Shown in pieces: positions 4,837-11,368 of a stretch of DNA of 11,368 bases. How positions within the stretch are numbered: the first letter of the stretch is position 1; the number at the start of each line of letters is the position of its first letter. Made by a program: the position numbers and the translations under genes. Source of the stretch: a bacterium (GTDB lineage Bacteria > Desulfobacterota > DSWW01); NCBI GenBank assembly GCA_030609865.1, contig JAUWSZ010000027.1, forward strand, positions 1 through 11,368, given 5' to 3'. The notes beneath the pieces were generated by a model, which worked only from the letters and a program-made list of their open reading frames with translations, did not search any database and was not told where the DNA came from.

Positions 4837-6306
4837 ATGGGAAAGGCGACGAAACGAGCGGCGAAGAAGATCCCCCGACAGGCCATGCCGGAACTGGATC
4901 CGATGGAGAGAAGTCACTCCTTTCATGAGGTGACCCTTGGATATACCGAACAGCTGGTGTGTGTCGAGGCGCAGCGTTGCCTCCAGGGGAAGAGGCCGAT
5001 GTGTATGCAGGGCTGCCCCGTGGAGATCGACATTCCCGCCTTTATCGCGAAGATCCGGGAGAACGACTTCCTGGCCGCAGCCAGGGTGCTGAGGGACAAG
5101 AACTCCCTTCCCGCCCTCTCCTGTCGGGTCTGTCCTCAGGAAAGCCAGTGTGAGGCCACATGCCTGCTCGGCAAGACCGGGGAGCCCTGCGCGATCGGAA
5201 GGATGGCCCGCTTCGTCACCGACTACGAACGCAATACGGGACAAGTACAGATACCGGAGATCGCGCCGCCCACAGGGAAGAAGGCTGCCATCATCGGTTC
5301 CGGCCCGGCTGGACTGACGGCTGCCGGCGAACTGGCGAAGCACGGGGTCGCAGTCACCGTATTCGAGGCCCTGCACGCCCTGGTGTGCTATCGGGTCTAT
5401 GGAATCCCAGAGTTTCGGCTCCCCACGGCAATCGTCGAGGAGGAGATCGATTATCTTCGCCGGCTCGGCGTAGAGTTCAAGACCAACTACGTGATCGGAA
5501 AGATCGCGACCGTGGACGGGCTCCTGGAGAAAGAATACGACGGGGTGTTCATCGGAACCGGGGCCGGGGCGCCGGTGTTCCTGAAGATCCCTGGAGAAAA
5601 CCTGTGCGGCGTCTACAGCGCCAATGAGTACCTCACCCGCAACAACCTGATGAAGGCGTCCCGCTTCCCGGAATACGCAACGCCCATCGCCAGGGGAAAG
5701 AAGGTGGTCGTCTTCGGCGGCGGCAACGTGGCCATGGACTCCGCCCGAACCGCGCTGCGCCTGGACGCGGAGAGTGTCACGGTTATCTACCGGAGAACCG
5801 AGGAGGAGATGCCTGCCCGGCTGGAAGAGGCACACCACGCCAAGGAGGAGGGGATTCAATTCCAGTTGTTGACCGCCCCCCTCTCTTTCCTGGGAAATGA
5901 GGCCGGGTGGGTCGAAGCCGTCCGGTGCAACCGGATGGAACTGGGAGAACCTGACGCCTCAGGGAGACGCCGTCCCGTTCCGATCGAAGGAGACGTCTTT
6001 GACATCGAGGCCGATACAGCGATTGTGGCCATCGGAAACCGCTCCAACCCCCTGATCCCCAACACGACACGCGGCCTGGCCGTCAACGAGCGCGGGAACA
6101 TCATCGCAGACCCGCAAACCGGCAAGACGAACCGGGCGGGCGTCTGGGCGGGGGGTGACATCGTCACCGGTTCGGCAACCGTGATCCTCGCCATGGGCGC
6201 AGGGAGACGGGCCGCCCTCGACATGATCGCCTCCTTCGGCATTCCGTGCGTGGAGAATGAGGAAAAGGCTCGCGCAGCTCGAGAGCAACCCTCCCTTGTA
6301 GCCTAA
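4837..6306 (+). CDS. nfnB: NfnB/GltD-like FAD and Fe-S oxidoreductase subunit with altered cofactor sites
   Basis: The protein has 489 residues from the ATG at 4837. I prefer this start over the overlapping GTG at 4828 because the GGGAGG ribosome site (4821-4826) is ten bases from the ATG but one base from the GTG. The order is an N-terminal double-cluster domain, an FAD site (GSGPAG, 154-159), an NADPH site (GGGNVA, 294-299) and a C-terminal FAD element (WAGGDIVTGSATVILAMGAG). This is the architecture of NfnB, the GltD small subunit and the N-terminal part of dihydropyrimidine dehydrogenase. Three sites are odd. The first cluster motif has C48, C56 and C60, but the expected second cysteine is G51. 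The next motif reads SCRVC where CGRVC is usual. The FAD-loop GG after EALH (residues 181-186) is replaced by ALVCYR. Activity as a normal bifurcating subunit is therefore uncertain, but the adjacent nfnA strongly supports the family assignment. Confidence 0.88.
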   Translation: MGKATKRAAKKIPRQAMPELDPMERSHSFHEVTLGYTEQLVCVEAQRCLQGKRPMCMQGCPVEIDIPAFIAKIRENDFLAAARVLRDKNSLPALSCRVCPQESQCEATCLLGKTGEPCAIGRMARFVTDYERNTGQVQIPEIAPPTGKKAAIIGSGPAGLTAAGELAKHGVAVTVFEALHALVCYRVYGIPEFRLPTAIVEEEIDYLRRLGVEFKTNYVIGKIATVDGLLEKEYDGVFIGTGAGAPVFLKIPGENLCGVYSANEYLTRNNLMKASRFPEYATPIARGKKVVVFGGGNVAMDSARTALRLDAESVTVIYRRTEEEMPARLEEAHHAKEEGIQFQLLTAPLSFLGNEAGWVEAVRCNRMELGEPDASGRRRPVPIEGDVFDIEADTAIVAIGNRSNPLIPNTTRGLAVNERGNIIADPQTGKTNRAGVWAGGDIVTGSATVILAMGAGRRAALDMIASFGIPCVENEEKARAAREQPSLVA

Positions 6307-6316
6307 TTGTGCTATC

Positions 6317-6398
6317 CCTGTTCCGGCCAAGCTTTTCTTGGGCTCCGTCTCCCCCGCCCTCTACAAAGTCGCCCTGCGAAAACCTCGTCCGGAACAGG
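6317..6398. repeat. 10-bp perfect inverted repeat with a 62-bp loop
   Basis: CCTGTTCCGG at 6317-6326 is matched exactly by CCGGAACAGG at 6389-6398. A small stem (CCAAG/CTTGG) lies just inside the left arm. There is no T-run, so it does not look like a standard terminator for the nfn operon. It could be a protein-binding pair, a degraded repeat element or chance. The rest of the 278-bp gap between nfnB and glpX contains no gene that I can support. Confidence 0.35.
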
Positions 6399-6484
6399 AG
6401 AGAGCACCCGATGCCCCTCGCCGACCGCACCCGGTTGACGGTTGAAGGCCTCAATGGCTTCCAGATCCCTGGTGGAGTGGCGGT

Positions 6485-6512
6485 CTGATCCCTGACCTCT
6501 GATCCCTGACCC
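6485..6512. repeat. Two tandem copies of a 14-bp unit
   Basis: The unit CTGATCCCTGACCT is followed directly by CTGATCCCTGACCC, with a further partial CTG afterwards. The copies differ only at the last base. It looks like slippage-generated intergenic sequence; no function can be read from it. Confidence 0.6.
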
Positions 6513-6584
6513 CTGTCCTTGCCGATTACGCCAGAGTACGATAAACTTTCCCCGTCATCCACAGCCACAGAGAAAGGAAGCACG

Positions 6585-7592
6585 ATGACTGATCTGGGCA
6601 GGGAAGTCACACTGGAATTCATCCGGGTCACAGAGGCGGCGGCCCTGAAGGCCAGCCGGTGGATGGGCAGGGGAGACAAGAATGCGGCTGACCAGGCGGC
6701 CGTTGACGCCATGCGGGGCATGATGGATCTCGTCAACATTCGAGGCAGGATCGTGATCGGTGAGGGGGAGAAAGATCAAGCCCCGATGCTCTACATCGGT
6801 GAACGGGTCGGTGGCGGCGGCCTGCGGGATCCGGAGGTGGATATCGCGGTGGATCCGATAGACGGAACAACCCTGACATCCAAAGGGTTGCCGAATGCTA
6901 TTTCCGTGATCGCCGTCGGTAAGGAGGGCACACTCGCCCCCTTGCCCACCTACTACGCAGAGAAGATCGCTGTCGGTCCTGAGGCCAAGGGGAGCATCGA
7001 CATCGACGCACCGGTGCGGGAAAACCTCGAGCGCGTTGCAAAGGTACTCGGAATCCGCACCGCTGAACTCACTGTGATCGTCCTCGACCGGCCGCGCCAC
7101 GAGGAAATCATCCGGGAGATCCGGGAGACCGGCGCGCGCATCAAGCTGATCAGCGACGGGGACGTGGCAGGGGCCATCGCCACGGCAACGGAGGATTCGG
7201 GCGTAAACTTCCTGTTCGGCATAGGCGGCTCGCCGGAGGCGGTCATCTCGGCCGCTGCGCTCAAGTGCCTGGGCGGTGAGCTGCAGGTCAAGCTCTGGCC
7301 ACAAGACGAGGCGGAGCGAAAAAAGATTCTCGAAATGGGCTACTCGGAAGCGGACATGAATCGCGCGTACGGAACCGAAGACCTTGCCAAGGGGGACAGT
7401 GTCATCTTTTGCGCCACAGGCATCACAGGAGGCGACTTTCTCGCTGGCGTGCGGTACGAGGAGAATGTGGCCATCACCCACTCCGTGGCGATGCGAGCCA
7501 AGACCCGAACCGTCCGGTACATCACCGCCCACCATCATCTGGACATCAAGACGATTCCGTCCAGGACCGAAGCACGGGAAATCGGCATCTGA
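6585..7592 (+). CDS. glpX: Class II fructose-1,6-bisphosphatase
   Basis: The 335-residue protein is a full-length GlpX-type phosphatase, which hydrolyses fructose 1,6-bisphosphate to fructose 6-phosphate in gluconeogenesis and needs divalent metal. Characteristic parts are RGDKNAADQAAV (about 29-40), GEGEKDQAPML (59-69), the metal/phosphate loop DPIDGTT (90-96), the segment PTYYAEKIAVG, GIGGSPEAV, and the C-terminal FCATGITGGDFLAGV followed by RTVRYITAHHHL. D36, E60, D90 and D93 are the likely metal ligands by family analogy. The ATG has AGGAAG four bases upstream. The frame extends upstream to a TTG at 6519, but that extension lacks family similarity and is rejected. The gene converges on the histidine kinase with a 27-bp gap and no visible terminator between them. 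A gluconeogenic enzyme fits growth on organic or fatty acids, which is inference. Confidence 0.95.
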   Translation: MTDLGREVTLEFIRVTEAAALKASRWMGRGDKNAADQAAVDAMRGMMDLVNIRGRIVIGEGEKDQAPMLYIGERVGGGGLRDPEVDIAVDPIDGTTLTSKGLPNAISVIAVGKEGTLAPLPTYYAEKIAVGPEAKGSIDIDAPVRENLERVAKVLGIRTAELTVIVLDRPRHEEIIREIRETGARIKLISDGDVAGAIATATEDSGVNFLFGIGGSPEAVISAAALKCLGGELQVKLWPQDEAERKKILEMGYSEADMNRAYGTEDLAKGDSVIFCATGITGGDFLAGVRYEENVAITHSVAMRAKTRTVRYITAHHHLDIKTIPSRTEAREIGI

Positions 7593-7619
7593 ACCAGAGA
7601 GAATGATGGGTGGGTGTCC

Positions 7620-8855
7620 TTACGGTTTGCTCGAGGGGGGGAGGACTTGAGGCAAGGTAAAACAGAAGATACTGCCCTTCCCTTTTTCGCTCTCGACCCA
7701 GATGTTGCCGCCGTAGTGTGAGACAATTTCCTTGCAGATGGGTAGTCCCAGCCCCGTCCCTTTGGGCTTTTCTCTTCCCTGATCCGCGGAAATCTGACGA
7801 AATCGATGGAAGATGATCTCGAAGTTCTCCTCGTCGATTCCGATCCCTTGATCGTACACGCTGACCTTGATCCATCGTGAGGTTTCCCTCGAACGCTTTC
7901 CCTCGAGTCCCTCGACCCGGACGCGGATTTCTCCCTCTTCATGAGAAAACTTGATCGCGTTGCTGAGCAGGTTCGTGACGACCTGCTGGACCCTGTCAGG
8001 ATCCGCGTAGACGAACGGAAGATCAGGGGCCATGTCCAGACGCAGCTCGAGATGCTTTTTCAGGAAGAGATGCTGCAAGGCCCTGCCCGCCTCCTTGACG
8101 ACCGACTCCACGGATATCATCCCGTCGTGCCAGGTGACCGCGCCTGCCTCCATCTTCGAGAAATCGAGAAGATTGTTGATGAGCCGCGTGAGTCTTTCGC
8201 TCTCCGTGTTTATGATCGTCAGGAACTCCTTCCGGGTCTCAGGCTTGTTCTCATACCGGAGAAGGATCTCGGAGAAGGACCGGATCGAAGTGAGCGGGGT
8301 ACGCAGTTCGTGAGAGACCAGTGCCAGGAACTCGTCCTTTGTCCTGTCATGTCGCTTCAGTTCACTGTACGCCTTCTCGAGCTCTTCGGTCCTCGCCTTC
8401 ACCTCCTCTTCCGCCCGGATCTGCTCTGTGACGTCACGCGCGATCCCCTGGATAGCATAGGGCCTTCCCTGCCTGTAAACCAGGAATCCTTCGGTGTCTA
8501 CCCAAACCCGATCCCCTGCCTTTGTTCTCAACCTGTATCGAGTAAGCACCTTTTGTTGCCCTGTTTGCCTGATCTCCTCGAGGGTGGTGCGGGCCTTTCG
8601 CAGATCTTGTTCACTCAGAAGTGAGGCAATGTCCACGAAACGAAGCTCTTCTCTCGAGTACCCCAATCGATGCAGGGCCGCGTCGTTGGCATCCAAGAAA
8701 TTCCCCTCGAAGTCGTGCATGTACACGCCAAAGAATCTGCTGCTGAACAGCACTTGGGACATGTCCTCTGCATCCCCGACCTCCGACTCGGGATTCCGCC
8801 GGACGTCTTCTTCCTCTTCATTCTCCGGGGCACGGCCCTTGTCTTCATTCTTCAC
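7620..8855 (-). CDS. Soluble PAS-domain sensor histidine kinase
   Basis: The 411-residue protein has a charged N-terminus rich in Glu, one PAS/PAC domain (about 33-145), a short coiled-coil linker (about 146-172) and a complete kinase core. The H-box SHELRTP places the phosphorylated histidine at H182. The N-box spans N295-N299 (TNLLSNAIKF), G1 is DQGIGID from D335, an F-box lies around 345-352 and G2 is GTGLGLPI from G366. No transmembrane segment is visible, so sensing is cytoplasmic. The start is GTG (8855-8853), supported by GGGAGG eight bases upstream; an upstream in-frame TGA with no other start in between rules out a longer form. No response regulator is adjacent, so it is an orphan kinase in this window. 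The sigma-54 activator here lacks a receiver domain and is not an obvious partner. Confidence 0.93.
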   Translation of the reverse strand: MKNEDKGRAPENEEEEDVRRNPESEVGDAEDMSQVLFSSRFFGVYMHDFEGNFLDANDAALHRLGYSREELRFVDIASLLSEQDLRKARTTLEEIRQTGQQKVLTRYRLRTKAGDRVWVDTEGFLVYRQGRPYAIQGIARDVTEQIRAEEEVKARTEELEKAYSELKRHDRTKDEFLALVSHELRTPLTSIRSFSEILLRYENKPETRKEFLTIINTESERLTRLINNLLDFSKMEAGAVTWHDGMISVESVVKEAGRALQHLFLKKHLELRLDMAPDLPFVYADPDRVQQVVTNLLSNAIKFSHEEGEIRVRVEGLEGKRSRETSRWIKVSVYDQGIGIDEENFEIIFHRFRQISADQGREKPKGTGLGLPICKEIVSHYGGNIWVESEKGKGSIFCFTLPQVLPPSSKP

Positions 8856-8909
8856 TTGCGTGGCCTCCCGGCACGTGGGATCTATCCTTACCCGATCTCA
8901 TTATTCGTC

Positions 8910-8939
8910 ATTTTAACTATTTTTCCTTATTTTAGGCAA
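8910..8939 (-). promoter_or_regulatory. Possible promoter of the histidine kinase
   Basis: In the AT-rich part of the gap, minus-strand TTGCCT (8939-8934) lies 18 bp before TAAAAT (8915-8910), a 4/6 and a 5/6 match to sigma-70 elements. The predicted start leaves a leader of about 48 nt before the GTG. AT-rich sequence produces such matches by chance, so support is limited. Confidence 0.3.
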
Positions 8940-8968
8940 ATTCTTCAACGTGCCGCCCTTCCCCGTCA

Positions 8969-8988
8969 GCACCCGGAAGGCCCGGTGC
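8969..8988. repeat. Hairpin in the divergent gap
   Basis: GCACC-C-GG and CC-C-GGTGC form a 7-pair stem with one C-C mismatch around an AAGG loop. No T-run follows on either strand, so it is not a clear terminator. The remaining sequence between 8940 and 9050 shows no gene. Confidence 0.3.
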
Positions 8989-9067
8989 CCCACCAGGGAC
9001 TTGACCTTTCCCGGAAGATCGAAAAGGATAGGGTGTCGGTGCACCCTTTTTCAGGAGGAGAAATCAT

Positions 9068-9262
9068 ATGGTCGACAGAACGGGCAAGCTGGGCAAGGGA
9101 AGGCTCGGCCGGTGGCCCCTGCTGTACGACCTGGACATCGACCCGCGCGAGAGCTACAACCTGATCGACAACCACCCCGAGGTGGGCGAGGAGCTCCGCG
9201 GCCGGATGGAGCAATGGGAACACGGCCTGGAAGAGAATGTGCGAGGGTGGGTCACGAAGTGA
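9068..9262 (+). CDS. Short ORF resembling the C-terminal tail of a sulfatase
   Basis: The 64-residue product contains GRWPLLYDLDIDPRESYNLI followed by HPEVGEELRGRMEQWEHGL and a final RGWV. The pattern LYDLxxDPxExYN...HPEV is the usual end of sulfatase/arylsulfatase-family proteins, after the catalytic core. No core, and in particular no CxPSR-type formylglycine motif, is present upstream; an in-frame TAG lies at 9029-9031. An AGGAGGAG ribosome site (9053-9060) seven bases before the ATG suggests that it may still be translated. It ends seven bases before the CoA-transferase A subunit start and could serve as its leader cistron. The likeliest reading is a remnant of a deleted sulfatase gene; a retained small protein is the alternative. 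Confidence 0.5.
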   Translation: MVDRTGKLGKGRLGRWPLLYDLDIDPRESYNLIDNHPEVGEELRGRMEQWEHGLEENVRGWVTK

Positions 9263-9269
9263 GGGCGCC

Positions 9270-10325
9270 GTGAAAAAATTCATGGATCAAGACAAGAGGA
9301 TGAGCGGGGCCGAGGCAGTGGCCCGGTTCGTGAACGACGGCGAATCGTTCGTCTTCGCCAATTGCCTGACCGGCATGCCGCTGGCTCTGGTACACGACCT
9401 GATTCGGTCCGGCAAGAAGAACCTCATGCTCTTCCAACAGGGAGGCATCGAAGAGGTCGACCAGCTCATCTCCGCGGGCTCGATCGACCGGCTGGCCGTG
9501 GCCTACAACTTCAGGATGGGGGGCAAACGCGTCACCCCACCCCTGGACAGGGCACTGAAGGAAGGCAGGCTCCAGGTGGAGGAGCTGACCAACTTCACCC
9601 TTCTGGCCATGATGAAGGCCGGCGCCATGGGCTATCCCTTCATGCCTGTCTTAGGGGGTATGCAGGTGACGGACGTGGTGAAGAAGCAGGGGTTCCTCGG
9701 TGACGCGTGCTTTGCCGAGGTGAAGGACCCCTTCGCCGGCAAGGACGTCCTGGTCGTGAAGGGCTACTGCCCGGACTTCGCCCTCATGCACGTGCAACGG
9801 GCGGACAAGGCCGGAAACGGCCAGCTCTGGGGGGCCATGATCAACAGCAAATGGGCCGCCCTGGCCGCAAAACGGATCATCCTCTCGGCAGAGGAGATCG
9901 TCGAGACGGAGGTGATCCTGTCCGCTCCCCATCTCACCATCGCCCCAGCTCACAAGGTCTGTGCGGTCGTCTCCTGCCCCTGGGGAGCGCATCCGTCCGA
10001 ACTCGCCGGCTTCTACGATTATGACATGATCTTCCGGGCCCTCTATTTCGCATCCTTGAACAACCCCGAGGCAATGAAGGCCTGGATGGACGAGTGGATC
10101 TATGATATCTCGGACCGTAACGGGTACCTCGACCTCTACGCGGACAAGTTCGGCCAGGAGACCCTGGACGCGATCAAGGCAAGACCGCTCAAGAGCGTAC
10201 CTGCTGACTACGGGTTCTCCTTTGCGCCGAACTGGGATGAAAAGGGTTACTCGGATAAGTTTGGCATGAACCTGGACGAGTTCGTCGAATTCATGCAGGA
10301 GAAGGGAATCCTCAGAGAGGGGTGA
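9270..10325 (+). CDS. gctA: Family I CoA-transferase, A subunit (glutaconate CoA-transferase-like)
   Basis: The 351-residue protein matches the alpha subunit of family I CoA-transferases. Landmarks are the N-terminal SGAEAVARFVNDGESFVFANC, the segment NLMLFQQGGIEEVDQLI, the glycine-rich MKAGAMGYPFMPVLGGMQ, and VLVVKGYCPDFALMHVQRAD. The enzyme moves CoA between an acyl-CoA and a free carboxylic acid. The catalytic glutamate lies on the B subunit, which is encoded directly downstream. I chose the GTG at 9270, which has GAGG about five bases upstream. The in-frame ATG at 9237 lies inside the preceding ORF and has no good ribosome site, and the ATG at 9282 is too far from the GAGGG. The substrate is not certain: glutaconate is the named relative, but many anaerobe homologues act on other acids. 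The symbol is by similarity only. Confidence 0.88.
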   Translation: MKKFMDQDKRMSGAEAVARFVNDGESFVFANCLTGMPLALVHDLIRSGKKNLMLFQQGGIEEVDQLISAGSIDRLAVAYNFRMGGKRVTPPLDRALKEGRLQVEELTNFTLLAMMKAGAMGYPFMPVLGGMQVTDVVKKQGFLGDACFAEVKDPFAGKDVLVVKGYCPDFALMHVQRADKAGNGQLWGAMINSKWAALAAKRIILSAEEIVETEVILSAPHLTIAPAHKVCAVVSCPWGAHPSELAGFYDYDMIFRALYFASLNNPEAMKAWMDEWIYDISDRNGYLDLYADKFGQETLDAIKARPLKSVPADYGFSFAPNWDEKGYSDKFGMNLDEFVEFMQEKGILREG

Positions 10326-10348
10326 TCTCACGAGAAGGAGCAAGGAAA

Positions 10349-11191
10349 ATGGGAGTGAAGTACACGTTGGATGAACTCATCGTCTATCGAGCCGCCCAGG
10401 AGATCCGGGACGGGGAGATCGTGGTCATCGGGCAGGGGATCCCCATGGCTGCCGGAGTGCTGGCGCGCAAGACGCATGCCCCGAACTCGCTCATTGTCAC
10501 CGAAGCCGGCCTCGTCGGGATCGATCCCTTCAAGGTCCCCCTTCACATAGCGGACACGAGTTGCACGCGCGGATATTCGTACGGGTGCGACATGTTCGAC
10601 ATCTTCACGACCCTGGTCAACCGCGGGTACGCGGATGTCGCCTTTCTCGGGGTGGGACAAATCGACAAATACGGAAACGTCAACAGCAGCTACATAGGCA
10701 ACCCGGATGACTACGAGATGCGGCTGACCGGGGCCGGAGGCGCGCCCGAGTTCGCGGGTCATTCCAAACGGAGCGTCTATACAATGAGCGGAGGGGAGTT
10801 CGTGGAGAAACTGGACTATTTCACCACGCCGGGCTACGTGGACGGAGGCAACTCCAGATACGAGGCCGGAATGCCCGAGGGCTCAGGGCCGAGTGCCTTG
10901 ATCACGACAAAGGGCGTTTTCAAATTCGATGACGACACCAAGGAGATGTACATGGAAGGCATCCATCCCGGCGCGACCGTGCAGGAAATCAGGGCGCAAG
11001 TCCCATGGGACCTGAAGGTGGCCGACCCACTGGAAGTCACCAAACTCCCGAGCAAAGAAGAAGTGAACATTATCCGTGCCTTTGCCCCTGATATCTCCGT
11101 GGGGCGCAGTCTCTATGTGGAACTGCTTACCCGTAGCGTGCTTGATGTCTTGTCCAAGGCAACAGAAAGAGAAGAAGGGGTAGAAGCATGA
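10349..11191 (+). CDS. gctB: Family I CoA-transferase, B subunit (glutaconate CoA-transferase-like)
   Basis: The 280-residue protein is the beta subunit of the same CoA-transferase. SLIVTEAGLVGIDP near residues 47-60 contains E52, the likely glutamate that forms the glutamyl-CoA thioester in this family. Further landmarks are YADVAFLGVGQIDKYGNVN, GAGGAPEFAGHSKRSV and the C-terminal LEVTKLPSKEEVNIIRAFAP. The ATG at 10349 has AAGGAG eight bases upstream, which makes it better than the GTG at 10322 that overlaps the gctA stop. The 23-bp gap to gctA fits co-expression of the two subunits. Possible roles are activation or exchange of CoA on dicarboxylic or aromatic acids during anaerobic degradation, which is inference. 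Confidence 0.9.
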   Translation: MGVKYTLDELIVYRAAQEIRDGEIVVIGQGIPMAAGVLARKTHAPNSLIVTEAGLVGIDPFKVPLHIADTSCTRGYSYGCDMFDIFTTLVNRGYADVAFLGVGQIDKYGNVNSSYIGNPDDYEMRLTGAGGAPEFAGHSKRSVYTMSGGEFVEKLDYFTTPGYVDGGNSRYEAGMPEGSGPSALITTKGVFKFDDDTKEMYMEGIHPGATVQEIRAQVPWDLKVADPLEVTKLPSKEEVNIIRAFAPDISVGRSLYVELLTRSVLDVLSKATEREEGVEA

Positions 11192-11206
11192 TCATCGACG
11201 AGGCCT

Positions 11207-11368
11207 TCAAGACAGAAGCGCCGTCGGGGCACTTTGGTCCAGCACTTCCTGCAGCTCGACCACGTTCCCGTCCGGGTCGCGGCCGTAGGTTGCTTTGGCG
11301 ATGCCCAGGTCCTGGGGCGGGCAGTGGAACGTCATCCCCGCCGCCTTGAGCCTCTCGTATTCGGCATC
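11207..11368 (-). CDS. VOC/glyoxalase-family protein, C-terminal end only
   Basis: The minus-strand frame is open from the right edge for 53 codons to a TGA at 11209-11207. The product ends with GIAKATYGRDPDGNVVELQE. The pattern DPDGNVVEL is the closing strand of vicinal oxygen chelate (glyoxalase/bleomycin resistance/dioxygenase) domains, and its glutamate is a usual metal ligand. The gene extends past the window, so length and substrate cannot be judged. It converges on gctB with a 15-bp gap and no visible terminator. Confidence 0.8.
   Translation of the reverse strand, partial: DAEYERLKAAGMTFHCPPQDLGIAKATYGRDPDGNVVELQEVLDQSAPTALLS

Noticed and set aside
4687..5859. 390-codon open frame on the minus strand
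   Set aside because: It lies antisense to nfnA/nfnB, shows no recognisable domain and is explained by high GC content opposite real genes.
6519..6547. Possible glpX promoter (TTGCCG-17-TAAACT)
   Set aside because: Both boxes match only 4/6 and the region has no other support.
6555..7538. 327-codon open frame on the minus strand
   Set aside because: It is antisense to glpX, whose family motifs are unmistakable, and has no domain signature.
9053..9076. Strong ribosome site followed by CATATG and GTCGAC, as in an expression vector
   Set aside because: The two restriction-site-like hexamers occur by chance; the flanks are ordinary chromosomal genes and no vector sequence is seen.

Overview
The window is bacterial, GC-rich and densely coded. 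Gene content suggests an anaerobic Desulfobacterota/deltaproteobacterium-like organism: a FadL-type outer-membrane porin, a sigma-54 activator with a PAS domain, an NfnAB-type flavoprotein pair, a NifX-like cluster-binding protein, a soluble PAS histidine kinase and a glutaconate-type CoA-transferase. This taxonomic reading is inference; no rRNA or other marker gene is present. I saw no tRNA, rRNA, CRISPR array or transposase.

Left block (1-1108): the minus strand carries the first 283 codons of a FadL/OmpP1-family porin running off the left edge. Upstream of it lie a hairpin holding its Shine-Dalgarno sequence, a start-less fragment that looks like the last ~35 residues of a TetR-family regulator, and a near-perfect sigma-70 promoter with a palindrome in its spacer.

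Central block (1109-6306, plus strand): a PAS-AAA+-Fis sigma-54 activator is followed by a 217-bp AT-rich gap. The gap holds a 24-bp dyad and, about 125 bp further on, a sigma-54-like -24/-12 element. Then come four tightly packed genes: a NifX-like protein, an exported HEAT-repeat protein with a cysteine at the same place in successive repeats, an NfnA-like FAD/[2Fe-2S] subunit and an NfnB/GltD-like subunit. Stop/start overlaps and short gaps suggest one transcript. My inference is a redox module switched on by the neighbouring activator. The NfnB-like protein departs from its family at three cofactor-binding sites.

Right block (6307-11368): a repeat-bearing gap precedes glpX (class II fructose-1,6-bisphosphatase), which converges on a soluble PAS histidine kinase read from the minus strand. 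After a divergent gap comes a 64-codon ORF resembling only the C-terminal tail of a sulfatase, then the A and B subunits of a family I CoA-transferase. A start codon overlapping the gctB stop opens a frame that loses coding character within about ten codons, where the end of a minus-strand VOC/glyoxalase-family gene begins. Three truncated or orphaned pieces (TetR tail, sulfatase tail, aborted operon start) suggest past rearrangement at the block edges.
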